Part shown: one piece after another, positions 23,863 to 35,382 of the stretch
How positions within the stretch are numbered: position 1 is the first letter of the stretch
Layout: every line of letters starts with the position of its first letter
Source of the DNA: Dipteris shenzhenensis
Lineage: Eukaryota > Polypodiophyta > Polypodiopsida > Gleicheniales
Strand: one strand, 5' to 3'
DNA: 64,000 bases
Assembly: GCA_047967505.1 (NCBI GenBank)
Contig: CM106539.1
Program-made: the position numbers and the translations under genes
Notes under the pieces: generated by a model
What the model was told of the DNA's origin: nothing
Databases searched by the model: none
What the model saw: only the letters and a program-made list of their open reading frames with translations

Positions 23863-24232
23863 ATCATCTCTATGTATGCTCCAGATCACTCTTTTTATGT
23901 CAAGGTACTCAGCCTGGATAGTCCTCCAAAATGAATGAAAATAAATTATTGTGTGTTGTGTTTTGTGTGTTTTGTAAACACCTCTGGTCACCTTATGATG
24001 TAGGCCATGTGTATGTTTGTTCCATGGTACCTCCTACAGACATTGTGTGCATGTACATGTAGGGGAGATAACCATTGGAAGGTCTGTTTGTATCCCTTTC
24101 TATTTACCTTACACCCAAGGGAACCCTTGCTAGCATGAGAACCTAGCCATAGATTTATCCTTGACCACCATGAGATGGCATGAGAAACTATGAGACTAGA
24201 TGTATCCTTGACATAGCCTGAGGCATTTCCTT
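23863..24232 (+). other. gag downstream region, non-coding
   Basis: About 370 bp with no pol-related block. It ends in the purine tract. Confidence 0.7.
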
Positions 24233-24241
24233 GAGGGGGGG
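24233..24241 (+). other. polypurine tract of gag-only element
   Basis: GAGGGGGGG lies two bases before the 3' LTR. Confidence 0.85.
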
Positions 24242-24243
24242 TT

Positions 24244-24532
24244 TGTTGGGATATCTCAAGGTGTATGCCTCAGGCACACCTTATGTTTCTATGTGTGAGT
24301 GCTAGAGGCACAGTTAGGTGCCCACAAGCACAGCTAGGTGGTGGAAAAGCCACATAGGATGATTGAGTGAATCTAGGAGCAGATTGAGGAGATGATTGTG
24401 GAGCTTTGAGGTCATCACTGATGTCAGTGACCTTGTATGAGGTGCCTACTTAAGGACCTCTTTCTTCTTCATTCTATAAGGAAGTACTCTGATTTTGTGT
24501 CCACTCTACTCTTTCCTTTCAGTGTTTCAACA
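24244..24532 (+). repeat. 3' LTR of gag-only element
   Basis: Same length and ends as the 5' LTR, and followed directly by GAAAC. Confidence 0.95.
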
Positions 24533-24537
24533 GAAAC

Positions 24538-25170
24538 ATGCTAAATAAACACTCCTCTGAGCTTCCTTAAGGTAGGTGATGAGAGAAGAGGTGCCCACAT
24601 CCACAAGAACATTGCAAGAAGTTGTTCCACCATGCTCCCTACATGAGAGAGAAATTATTTAAAGGCTTCATTGTTGGTAATGTATTGGTCTTCTACAAGC
24701 TATGCTATAGTCACTTCCTAGCAACCAATCATGGGAAAAACAATTGCTCCCTTCAATGCTAAGGATGCCACCCATACGGTGGTGGATATGTAGCTCTAGC
24801 CAATAAAGAATGAAAGCCTCAATCCTCTCAATGAGAGCCTTTGGAAGAAATTAACAAAATACTAAAAATTTTGGACATTTTTTCTTCTTTCAGAATTTTT
24901 CCCCAACATGGTCACCTTACTCCATGTTCACCTAGTTTATGCCAAAATGGGGTGAATTTGAGATACTGCCTCGATACTGCATAGGCTACTCCACACTACT
25001 ATGCATAGGAAGACACAAGGCACATTGTGCAAAGTATTAAAGGAGAATTGCAATTGGCTAATTATAACCGTGAGATATAGTACATGATGGAAATTCTCTA
25101 GAAAAGGTGGTGTATATATACACATTTTTAGTATTGAAATATGGCAATTAAGTTTCGAGGAGAAGGTTTG
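24538..25170. repeat. paralogous block, continuation to the right of the insertion
   Basis: This aligns with about 56989-57530 (for example GTTGGTAATGTATTGGTC and CACCCATACGGTGGTGGATA). No gene is recognised in either copy. Confidence 0.8.
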
Positions 25171-25179
25171 CCTATGGGT

Positions 25180-25760
25180 GGGGCTAGGATGTGGCACACA
25201 CCACATCTTGGCAAGGGGAGGAAGCAATAGGAGGAATTGAGAAGGAGGCATGGGAGGCAGGAGGCTAGGGAGGTGCGCAAGCTGTGGCACATGCCACATG
25301 TTTGGGGTAGAAGGATGGGACGTTATAGTGGAGATGTGTGGGGTCCCATACATCCCCAATATAAAGTCTCCACCCTCTCCTCATTCTCTATTTCCCTCCT
25401 TTCATCCTATTCCCCAAGATGTGGCATGTGCCACATCTTACCCCCCCTGCCAACCCCAACATGTGGAATGTGACACATTTTCTTCCCCCTAAGATGTTGC
25501 ATGTACCACATCTTTCCCACCTCCCTAAAGATGTGGCATGATCCACGTCTCACCCCCTTCCCACCTCACTAAAGATGTGGCATGAGCCACATCTCACCCC
25601 CTTCCCCCAAGAACCCCTACATCTATCCCCCCAAACCCACAAGCAAAACCCCTCCTCATGCCTCCCCTATAAGATGTCGTGTGTGCCACATCTCACCCCC
25701 ACCCTTGTGCCCCCTCCCACTTCCAACATGTGACGTGTGCCATATCTTTCTCCTACCTCA
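25180..25760. repeat. array of ~24-bp palindromes folded into a long inverted repeat (copy 1)
   Basis: The unit has arms AAGATGTGGCA / TGCCACATCTT with 1-3 central bases. It occurs about nine times with variation (near 25188, 25285, 25420, 25455, 25493, 25530, 25575, 25672, 25727), separated by C-rich spacers on the right and G-rich spacers on the left. The left half (to about 25330) is the approximate reverse complement of the right half (from about 25360), with GTGGGGTCCCATACATCCC at the centre. Pro- and Leu-rich frames across it are compositional. Confidence 0.85.
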
Positions 25761-26185
25761 AACTCCATTTCTTACCAAGTCAAATAGCTCTCCTAGTGGA
25801 TGTCGACCGTATCCTCACCGTCCCTATATCTCAATCAGTAAGTGTTGTTCCTTCATATCTTGGATCTTTCTCCATAATTCACATTGATCTGAGGTGCTGC
25901 GGTCCAAGACGCCTCATATTGAGCTCTATTTTTCTCCTTCTTAGCTTGCTTGTTTATTCATAATTCACATTCAGACTTCCAGTGTCAAAGACTCAGAGTG
26001 CATGGTAGTAATAACAAACGATTTGCACTAGCAGTACATTGGATAATATGTCAACAGGTCACTACTTAGGTCACAAAGGTCAACATGCCTTATCAAACTG
26101 AGTTGCTAGAGACAATGGTGGTGCAATTGCTATGGTGGCAGCCATGGCCCCACCCAATAGATTGTTGTGGAACATGTCTTTAAGA
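25761..26185. other. no gene seen
   Basis: Mixed-composition sequence between two repeat fields. No recognisable coding block or element end. Confidence 0.5.
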
Positions 26186-27950
26186 CATACTAGTGCTAAT
26201 AATGGCAATTGGCGTAAGGTCGATTTGCAATTGAAATATGTGATGTCAAAGAGTGTCTGGGTTGATGAAGACATGTATTTTGGATTTTGGAATGTTTATA
26301 GAGTTTTTAAATTGACCCAAGGCCAATTTACAATGGACATGCTTACATTGCATGGAAATGTGTTTGAGCCATGATGATGATCATGTGTTTTTTGAGATTT
26401 GAAATCAGCGTAAGGTTGGACTGCAATTAAAGGACCTGATATCTAGGAGTATCTATGAACAATAGGTATTGAAAACATCTATTTTGGGTTTTGAAATTGA
26501 GCTTGGGTCGATTTCAACTTCAAATATGTAGTAAGATATGACATGGGAGAGTAAGCAAAGCTACTAATGATGTAAATGTGTTTTGAGTTTTGAAATCAAC
26601 TGAACGTCGATTTATAATAGACATGCTTGTACTGTATGGATGTGTTTTAGCCAAAATGGTGATTATAATATATTTTTCAAGTTTTAAAATAGACCAAAAG
26701 TCGATTTACAATTGAAAGACTTGATGTCTAAGAGTCTATTAAAATTTGACATAAGGTCGATTAGCATTTAAAAGATGTGATGTTTAGGAGTGTTTAACAT
26801 ACATTTTAAGTTTTTTACTCGGACTTGGGTCTATTTAAGTTTTTAAATCAAACTTGGGTCTATTTAAAGTGTCAACATGTAGTTAGATATAATGTGGGAG
26901 CCAATCATTTGTGTTTTCAAGATCTTGCAAATCATTGGCTGTTTCTTTCAATTACATTACAAAATCTTTATTGGTAGTGTGTAAAGGAGGTGCTTATGGT
27001 GGACACTCAATGTTTTAAAACCCATGATGGACACTTGTTGTGTTATGGAGTACACCCATTCGAGATTGAGCAATTGGTATTGAAAACATCTATTTTGGGT
27101 TTTGAAATGACCTTGGGTCGATTTCAACTTCGAATACGTAATAAGATATGATGTGGGAGAGTAAGTGAAGCTACTAGTGATGTGAATTTGTTTAGAGTTT
27201 TGAAATTGACCCAAGCTCGATTTTCAATGGACATGCTTGTATTGTATGGGATGTGGTTGAGACATAATGGTGATGATAATATGTTTTTCAAAATTTAAAA
27301 TTGACCTAGGGTCGATTTAAAACTAAAAGACTTGATGTCTAAGCATCTATATGAAGAAATGGTGTTAATGAAAACATCTATTTTGGCATTTGAAAACGAA
27401 CTTGGGTCGATTTAAACTTCAAATATGTAATAGGATATGTGGGAGAGTAAGTGAAGCCAATGGGAGAAAGAATTGTTAGAGTCTTAAACTTGACCCAAGG
27501 TTAATTTGCAATGGACATGGTTGTGCTGTAATAGTGATAATAACATGTTCTTAGAGATTTGCAATCTACCTAGGGTGGATAAGATGCGATGTCTAGGAGT
27601 TTCTAACATACATTTTAAGTTTTGAAATCAAATATGGGTCGGCTTAAACTTTAGACATGTAGTTAGAATCTATAATGTGGGAGCCAACCACGTGTGTTTT
27701 CAAGATCTTGCAAATCATTGGTGATTTCTTTCAATTACAAAATCCTTATTGGCTGTGTTTAAAGAAGGTGCCTATGGTAGATGCTCAATTTTTTAAAACC
27801 CATGATGGACACTTGTTGTGTAATAGAGTATGCCCATTCTAGGTTGCCCAAGACTCTTTTTGAACACCCACACTTTGGACTCTTCTTGGAACCTTTTCAC
27901 ATAATATAACCATAAATCAACTAAGGTTGATTTACAATGGAAGATGTTCA
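26186..27950. repeat. degenerate tandem repeat with AAGGTCGATTTNCAATT core
   Basis: The core word (variants GGGTCGATTTAAACTT, AGGTCGATTTGCAATTG) recurs every 60-170 bp. On a larger scale a block with GAAAACATCTATTTTGGGTTTTG (26471, 27080, 27369) and CAAGATCTTGCAAATCATTGG (about 26918 and 27700) is repeated, with spacings of roughly 610-780 bp. No gene is recognised. Confidence 0.75.
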
Positions 27951-30454
27951 TTATGAAAACATGATTTCTTAATTCATCTAGTTTATTTGAAGTTCAATTA
28001 ATATGGATTATTCTTTCAAATTTCAAATAAAAATGAGATAAGAAAATGCACAAGGAATGTTAGACCCTGGGCGCATATGGTTCCACAATAATCCAATCGT
28101 GACGAGAGAAGATTGGTATCTAATGCACTTGCTGGGCTATCTTGTGTGAAGTTAGCAATGACTCCACAATCATACGTGACTCTCTTTGAATCAATGCGTT
28201 CCACACAAAAATGTCATCCATATGACCATAATGCACTGTACTTTTTGTACTGCAAAAGAGCATCATTAAAACAATGAAGATACATCTATTTTATAGCGTA
28301 TATTGCCACAAATAATCACTTAATTACGTCAAGAGGTAAGAAACTTACATGCATCATACATCCAGATGATAACTCTCGCTTGCGCTCGTTTATTGTCTCT
28401 CCATTGCATTCGGCTTTATGTAGAGCCAGCTGTAGCCAATCAAGTGACATGTGAGTGGGGAGAAGGGCGAGATCCCATGGATATGGTAGCGATTGCCTGT
28501 ACATTACTCTGAATCTCATCCTTGCATTTATTCTTTCTGCTTTGGCCGCTTCATATCTCTCAATCCACTTCTGCATCTCCTTGCTATTGAGGATACAAAA
28601 CTTATTGAATTTCTCCATTTGCTCCTCGCTCATATTTCTTTCAATCCCTTTTCCTTGGGGAACCTCACCAACAATGCGATCATGATCTTTGTAGCATATT
28701 GGGATCCGTGGATGCAAGAAACTCCTATACTAATGACTCTTGCACAAGCCATCCCTCTGCCATGCTTGCTTCTGGTCTTGCTCTTTGTCTTACAAATCCC
28801 TTCAAAGTTTTCATAAATCGCTCGAGAAAAAACATCCACCGACTATGAACGGTACCTACAATGGCACCTCATCAACTATGTGCACAAGGAAGTGCACTTG
28901 AGTCGTCATAATGCTCGAGGGAAAGTGCTTCTCAAGCAAGCATACGGCTTCGATGGATTCCACCCTAAACTTCTCGATGCTCGATATGCAGATCTCTTTT
29001 TGAGATATCCACCTATTTCACATGCCCATGTATGATATATTCATAATCAATCTACACATTATTTAGATTAAATTGAAGAAAATGTAATCAATGCGATTTG
29101 ATAGTAAGCATACCTCACAATACCACTGATCTTGAATATAGCATTTCTAACATCTTCTTGTAAGCACCCTTTTATTATAATTGGGAGGATGAACTATCAA
29201 AGCAACAAAGAAGTCATGTCAATAATATAACATACTCATAATTACACTAACACATCACGATTATCGGTACACTAATCCTACAGCTTAGAATACTTGTAAT
29301 ACCTTGTGCCAATCATGGGACTTGAGCCCACTAAGCTAATTGTCCTTTGACAATGCTCCTTTCAAGAAATGCATGTACCCTATGGGTGTTTGAAAAGAGG
29401 CAATGTTTGCCTTGACCCTGCTACCTCCTCTCTCATGGAGAGGATCCATGTTGCTTTTGGGAGGATAACTTTTCTCGAAGCACGCACTTGGGGCCACAAA
29501 AGAGACATCTTATTTATGGCATTCAAGTCTTCTCGCACTCCTCTTAAGTCTTTGGAACCAACCAAGTGTGCCCAAATAGTAGCTCCCACATTCTTAAACA
29601 TATGCATGGGATCCAAGAGATGATTGATTTGTAACTGACCCCAATAAGGAAGCTCGTGAAAGATTGATAGCCTCTTCATACCATGAGGAGGTTCCTCTCC
29701 ATTCATGCTCCAAGGCTGAATCCAGTCACTTGCCTTTAAATATGGTGGTGGTGGATCAAGTTGACCTCCACATGCAAGATGTTCAGTGGAAGGTATCGAC
29801 GAGCATGACCTTCATAAACATTTTTCCTCATATGTTTGGAGTATCATGCAAGCAATTTCAAACCTACTGGACCACAAATAGAACAAGCATGGTATCCACC
29901 TGTAACAAGTCCTGCACGTGTGCATGTATGTGTTAGTATAAGATGCATGTGAAGGAGAATCATAAAAGAATAATCCTATATTATACATGTAAAGACACAA
30001 CCACGTACCTGCGCACTCTCCATATCTTGGGTAGTCATGCATGGTCCACATCAAGATACCCCTGACCAAAATATCATTGGTATGTCTAGGAGCTCTGGAA
30101 ATATCAAAGACCCGCACTCCTCTCCATAAGATCTATAACTCCTCTATCAAAGGTGCCATGTACACGTCCATATTTTTGGCCTTGTACTTCCCTGGCATAA
30201 GTAGTGCAAGCATGAGGTGTCCCTTGTTTATTGTTAGCCATGGTGGGATATTATAACTCACCAAGGCTATGGGTCATGTCGACTAAGATGTCGAGCATAA
30301 CCCGAAAGGATTCATGCCATCCATGGAGAGCCCAAGATGTAAGTTGCGTGGCTCCCTCGTCACAAAGTTCGGCCATTGATTGTCTATGTGCTTCCAAGCT
30401 ACACAATCTGTGGGAATCCTCAATGTGTCATCAGTGGACCGATGAGATGCATGC

Positions 30455-30708
30455 CAAGTCATCAACTCCGTTATGGATTTGCATCGAAACATGTGCTGTA
30501 TTCTTGCAATGATGGGAAAGTGTCTCAAGACCTTTACCGGTATCTGCTCACCTTGCAAGTCATCTCTATATCGTTGTTCCCCAAGTCATCAACTCCGCTA
30601 TGGATTTGCATCGGAACATGTGATGTATTCTTGCAATGATGGAAAAGTGTCTCAAGACCTTTACTAGTATCTGCTCACCTTGCAAGTCATCTCTATATCA
30701 TTGTTCCC
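30455..30708. repeat. 127-bp tandem duplication inside TNP2 copy 1
   Basis: CAAGTCATCAACTCCG starts at 30455 and 30582. The unit is not a multiple of three, so it disrupts the frame. The same duplication with the same period is in copy 2 (48816 and 48943). Confidence 0.92.
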
Positions 30709-31147
30709 CACACTTTGGACAACTAGCCAAATCTCCATGCTCATGTGATGAAAGAGAATACAGTCATTACAGCAAGCATTGATGGTATCATAATCCATAC
30801 CCACTATTGTTAGCATCTTCTTCGCTTCATCTGTTGATGCAGGCATGGTATTTGGTGCAGGCAACATCTTTTGGAGCAACCTATCACAATTCAAACATAC
30901 ATAGGCTTTGAATAATGATGATTCTCAAACATACATGATGATTCTCACCTCTCTTTTCCCCTCTTTAAAAGCAACAAAGAAGTCATGTCACTAATCCTAT
31001 AGCTTAGAATACCTGTAAGACATTGAGCAAGCTTAGAATCCTACAGCCTAACATTGAGCAAACATTTAGAGACTCCTGCATTCTTTGAATTAGAGTGACA
31101 AAAGTTTGTATCTGTTTGCTCAATTGTAGGCTATTGAAGCTTCACAT

Positions 31148-31467
31148 GGGGAAAAAGAGAGAAGAAAAGAGAGAAGAAAAGAGAGGAAAAGAGAGGAGAA
31201 AAAAGAGAGAAAAAGAGAGAAGAAAAAGGAGAAAAGAGAGGAGAAAAAAGACAGAAAAAGAGAGGAGATAAGAGAGAAAAAGAGAGAAAGTGAAAAGAGA
31301 AAAAGTGGGGATAAAAGAGAAAAAAAGAGAAGGAAAGAGAGGAGAAAAGAGAGGAAAATAGAGGAAAAGAGAGGAGAAAAAAGAGAGAAATAGAGAGGAA
31401 ATAAGAGAGAAAAAGAGAGGAGAAAAGAGACAAAAAGAGAGGATAAAAGAGAGAATGATAAAAGAGA
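31148..31467. repeat. near-homopurine (GA-rich) tract, copy 1
   Basis: About 320 bp of GAGAGGAAAAGA-like sequence with only a few C or T bases on the plus strand. It lies between two TNP2 coding blocks, where the sense strand is therefore pyrimidine-rich and presumably intronic. The Ser/Phe/Leu open frames on the minus strand are artefacts. Confidence 0.9.
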
Positions 31468-32274
31468 GTCACAATTCAAACATACATAGGCTTCGAATAA
31501 TGATGATTCTCAAACATACATGATGATTCTCAAAACAAATAATATCCAAATAATGAGTCAAATTAATGCGGGGGCTAACCTCATTAAGGCTAAGACACTT
31601 GTATCCAACCACCCATACTTTTCTTGTAGATTTAAGATTGAGAGACAAGCTCATAGTTTAGACATCCTCACACCCTCGTACAACTGTGTTGATTGCAACT
31701 CTCGCATATTGACCTTAGACTCTGACATCGTGTGTGCATGTGATGTAGTGCCCCTGAAAATAGAATCCATCATGTCCACCATACCCTCATCATCATCTAG
31801 CACATCCGGGAGACTATAGTCTTGCTCAAAGTGTGAAGGTATATGCGCACCCTCCACCCTCCTCATCCTGTCTCAAGATTTTGTGTAAATATAAGATCTT
31901 GTCTCAAGGTTTCGTGTCATAATGGTATCCCAATATTAATCACAAACTCAAATAGCATCGACTTACTGATGATCCATCACCACATGCAACACCAATGCTG
32001 GGTATTGGTTTGGGCTCCTCCCCATACATCCACAAGTGGCACATGACAATACGACATTGATGTCGTACTTCTTGCTTGCAATGAGTACAATGACAATACA
32101 ACCTCTCCGTAAGCCACTCTGCACTCCTGGGTTTGGTGCATCATCTAACGAGCTTCCACTCGTCCCTTCCATCTGCACACTTCCAAAATCACAACATGAG
32201 CTGCAAGGAAATCTATTAAGATCCAAAAAATAGCCACCCATGAGCTCCTTTTCTCTCTTCTAACAATAAGTGCC

Positions 32275-32640
32275 CTTAACTGTCACTATATAGCGATGCT
32301 TTGCCCTGAACCATCACTATATAGCGATGCTTTGCCCTATTCTATCTCGCTATATAGTGACACTTTTTGGATATAAACGTTGCTATATAGTGATTGACCA
32401 GTGTCCTTATATAGCGATGCTGGGGGCTTAAACCCTAAACCCTGCACGATGGCGTCTTTCACATCTCTATCGCGGGAAAAGCAAAAATGTCTCCTCCCTC
32501 CTTATATTCCATGACCTCGCTTTCCTCCTCTCTATTCCCCACTCCTCACCCCCCTACCTAGTCCCTCTCCCAACACTTGTGCTCCCTCTCCACCCTTCTC
32601 CCTCTCTGCTTGTGTGAAAGGAATTTTTTCAAGAAGATGA
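32275..32640. promoter_or_regulatory. central region between divergent CACTA genes, copy 1: CTATATAG palindromes and telo-box
   Basis: Five variants of (T)CGCTATATAGCGA / TCACTATATAGTGA lie at about 32283-32415. A telo-box AAACCCTAAACCCT follows at 32430-32443, then a TTATATTCC TATA-like box near 32502 and a CT-rich leader. TNP2 reads away to the left and the Ptta-type gene to the right, so this looks like a bidirectional promoter. The same palindromes recur at the right element end (52806-52860), as expected for transposase-binding subterminal repeats. The functions are inferred. Confidence 0.6.
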
Positions 32641-33495
32641 GTCTCTTTAAGCAATGTAGGTTCATTTTTCATGAGATTTCGTTTTGTGAGTATTGAAGCA
32701 TGTTTCTCTTTGTATTGCTAAGGCTATGTGCTAATTTTCATGGTTGATTTTCAGAGGTTGACAAAAAACTAGATTTGGTGAAAGAAAGAAGACTCACCTC
32801 TTCTCTTTTTGGTATTTCTCTTCCTCCTCTTTGTCCTTGTTTGTAGGCTTATGCTTTCTCCTTGTTTGTAGGCTTATGCTTGTCTCCTCAATCCAATCCC
32901 TTTGAAAAGTTGCCTCTCTAAACTCCTCCTTCGTCTAACTAGTTATCTAAAAAATGGTATGTTTCCTTTCTTTTGCAAGGCCAGTCCACGACACACCGAG
33001 CGGGACTTTTCTAGGTAAGAAAGTGCTTCCTCTTTTTTCCTTTTGTTATTTTCATTATTTGCATTGGCCTACAACTAGCGCCTTATGCGCTAGCTGTAAT
33101 GATGGGTGTAGGAACCCTCTCTTCCCCTGTTTTCTCTTATTCCCTCTTCTTCCCCTCTTTTCCTCTTTTCCTCTCTCTTTCCCCCCCTCTTTCCCTCATA
33201 TGCTCATGCATAAGCATAAGCACAATATTTCTGCCTTTTTCTCTTATGCATATGTTTTTCCTTCTCTTATGCATATGCTCTTTTCCCCTCTTCTTTTTCC
33301 CTTGTTTCAATCTCGTTTCCCCTCTTCCTTCTCTTATTTTTCACTCTCTTTTTTCCTCTTTTTTTCTCCTCTTTTCATAAGCATATGTATTTGCCTATGC
33401 TTATGCTTATGCATGAGCATATGCTCATATGCTCATGCATAAGTCTTTAGCTTATGCTTTTTCTCTTTTTCTCTTATGCTCATATGCTCAGGCAC
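32641..33495 (+). other. leader/intron of the CACTA plus-strand gene, copy 1 (left of the LINE)
   Basis: This aligns with 50970-51300. GCAAT|GTAGGTTC near 32658 and TTTTCAG|AGGTT near 32754 fit an intron in the leader. From 33110 on, the sequence is CT-rich with repeated CTTATGCATATGC and CATATGCTCATGCATAAG words. The LINE inserted at 33495/46247. Confidence 0.55.
33482..33494. repeat. left target duplication of the LINE
   Basis: The 13 bases here match 46247-46259 in 12 of 13 positions (ATATGCTCAGGCA versus ATATGCTCAAGCA). The surrounding low-complexity repeat makes a chance match possible. Confidence 0.65.
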
Positions 33496-33519
33496 TTTTT
33501 TTCCACAAAAAGTAGTGCT

Positions 33520-35083
33520 AGTTATATTGCTTGAAAACGAGAGTACAAGAAGGCCTAAAGGCCAGCGGGCTATAATAACAAAATGGATATAGCCCGTGGT
33601 AACAAAATAATTACAAGCCTCTCAGGGCATAATCATTTGAGTGTGGACAAACAGCCATGGTGGGGGCGAGTAATGCCACTGAAGACTTTGAGCAGAGTGT
33701 TGGAAGAAAAGCTCTTGATGGTCCCAGTCACGAAGGAAGGGCCATCTCTTCTCCTTCCCTGCCAGGGAGTCCCCCTGAATCTAATCCCACTATAACCCTT
33801 GAGCGTGTGAATGATCGTGCTCCAGATGTCTGCTAGGGTCTGGGTAGCAGAAGAAGCCTCATCTCCTAGGGTCTGCGTGCCTCTGGAAGTCCAGATATGC
33901 CAACCTACAATACTCCTATGATCTCCCAAACTGGGTGTCGAGTCATCGCTGCTGCATCTGTCTTTGTAAGATGCCAGGGGAAGCTTTCCATGTATGCCCA
34001 GGTGGCCTGCGTGATGAAGAAAACTGGATCCTGCCGAGAGAACTCGTAAGCCAAGTGATGTCCCATTTCGGTGCTGCACCAGCAAATGGCTCCCCAAGTG
34101 ACCGCTGGGGTGCAACCCTCGCTAAGATCCCCATGACTCCCTTCCACACTATCTGAGCATGCGAACAGCTCCAAAGGTAGTGCTTCAGGGATTCCTCCTC
34201 CTGAAAACACATCTGGTAGTGCCCCTCCTACCCCATCTGCCTCAGCCATCTCCCAAGTGGTAGCCCCTTATGGACCACCATCCAAAGAAAGTAAGAGATC
34301 TTCCTCAGCCGCCAGCTTGCCCATAGAGTCTTCCAGAATGTATGAAGAAAGACCAGAGATATCCCTTGGGCATACCAGCTATGTGCCTGGGTGGGTAGCC
34401 TGCACTGGAGAGCCCCAAGAGCATGCCTACTGGTACATGCGCTATATGAGAAGAAGGGGGTAGGGTCCTCTGAGGTCTCTAGTGGTGGCCAACGCCACTC
34501 CCCTAGGTCCCACTCCACCTCTGTCAAGGATAGGCCCTCCCAAATCTAGAGTCTCCAGTCCTGGTCCTTGGTCCTACACAATCAGGGGGTTTATATGCCA
34601 CGCTTTCCCTTGCAGCCCTATGATGCGAAGGCGCTGCCAGGGAAGCTGGGGGTCGATCATGGTCTCTCTGCTCTGGAGATAGCTACCATCGGCGATGGAG
34701 AAGAAATGAAACGAGGAGTCCGAGAAAAGGCCTGCAACCACCAAAGGAATGCCACAGGGTGTGAACTGCCCTAGCCACCTCTCATCTCCTGGGAGGAGTT
34801 ATCTGGTGATCATGGGAATCCTCCAACCTGCAAGAATGGCAGCATCAATCTCCACTCGCCTAGCCTAGATCACACGTGTCATAGCTACTACTGCTGCCAG
34901 CTCTTCTGGGTTCAACTAGCTATAGACGTCCCTCCAAACCCGAAGCGAGCGCACAGGCCCACGTGCCTAGAGCACCCATGGGATATGGGATCTCTCTCCA
35001 AGCTGGCGATCTGTATCATCTGTCACTTGATCAAGGGTTGTCTGTCTATCTCCTATCGGTAGCTGGGGGGAACCTGGGAGGGG
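33520..35083 (-). pseudogene. LINE ORF2 C-terminal region with zf-RVT block
   Basis: The minus-strand reading continues from the reverse transcriptase. It contains VEWDLGEWRWPPLE, YSACTSRHALGALQ, LWASWRLRKISYFLWMVVHK and then CFQEEESLKHYLWSCSHAQIVWKG at about 34130-34212, the C-x-x-x-x-E-S-x-x-H-x-x-x-x-C pattern of the zf-RVT domain that ends plant L1 ORF2. Stops are scattered through it (for example near 34220 and 33930). The 3' end is at the A tail. Confidence 0.8.
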
Positions 35084-35382
35084 CTTGTTGAGATATCAAG
35101 CTCTACCCCCGATATATCTCCTGGATGACTATCATTTATGTCACCGCCTATGTTAGTTGTACTCGTGGTGTAGTTAGACTACCATGTATGTTTTTGGTTT
35201 GGGTTCACATATGAACCACGTATTCTAGGTTTGACATATAGGGTATTTCCCTCTTCTATTGTATTGTTGTTGTGTGCAAAAGTGAAGAAAGGCTTCACCC
35301 TCCAACCTTGTGTCCTGTCTCTTTTGTGTGTTGTGAAGAAAGCTGAACTTGAGTCTCCTATCTCTCTCCCTTATTCTTTACA
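35084..35382 (+). repeat. solo LTR of a related copia family
   Basis: It starts TGTTGAGATATCAAGCTC and ends ATTCTTTACA, with the same overall design as the copia A-C LTRs but clearly diverged and shorter (299 bp). There is no internal sequence beside it. The flanking pentamers are GGGCT (35079-35083) and AGGCT (35383-35387), a target duplication with one change. LINE coding blocks continue on both sides. Confidence 0.88.

Larger units (their letters stand above)
21900..24532 (+). mobile_element. gag-only LTR retrotransposon (TR-GAG type), complete
   Basis: This is a 2.6-kb element with 289-bp LTRs, a tRNA-Met primer site, a single intact gag gene, a purine tract and GAAAC target duplications. 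There is no protease, integrase or reverse transcriptase anywhere between gag and the 3' LTR. Elements of this organisation are known from plants as TR-GAG, non-autonomous units thought to supply capsid but borrow polymerase. The LTRs differ at only two positions that I can see (21967 t versus c, and one g/c about 125 bp further), so the insertion is young. Its target lies in the older paralogous block shared with 56270-58116. Confidence 0.93.
28016..32241 (-). pseudogene. tnp2: CACTA TNP2 transposase, copy 1 (decayed)
   Basis: Read right to left, the conserved TNP2 blocks come in order. First is an N-terminal CSSC-type region near 32200. Next is QLYEGVRMSKL with ILNLQEKYGW near 31600-31700. 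Then DYDTINACCNDCILFHH near 30750-30830 and the split IPVKVLRHFPI...RIPTDCVAWKHIDNQWPNF...LHLGLSMDGMNPFG at 30283-30560. HACSICG-like remnants follow, then LDPMHMFKNVGATIWAHLVG at about 29600 and a DUF4218-like block (ESIEAVCLLEKHFPSS, HFLVHIVDEV) near 28860-28990. The MSEEQMEKFNKFCILN block is at 28600-28660, and YDCGVIANFTQ...LDYCG at 28050-28180 resembles the region before DUF4216. TNP2 is the DDE-type transposase that cuts at CACTA ends. Stops, frameshifts and a 127-bp duplication make it non-functional. No left element end is found beyond 28016. Confidence 0.88.

Noticed and set aside
25180-25760. Vertebrate-type NFI binding sites (TGGCA-N3-TGCCA)
   Set aside because: Plants lack NFI. 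The resemblance is only to the dyad core.
31120-31479. Ser/Phe/Leu-rich frames of over 110 residues on the minus strand
   Set aside because: They are open only because the strand is nearly all pyrimidine. All phases are open equally.
32430-32443. Interstitial telomere repeat
   Set aside because: Only two AAACCCT units are present, in promoter context in both CACTA copies. A telo-box is the better reading.
35084-35382. One LTR of a full copia element inside the LINE
   Set aside because: There is no primer site, gag or pol on either side, and LINE coding blocks resume at both borders.
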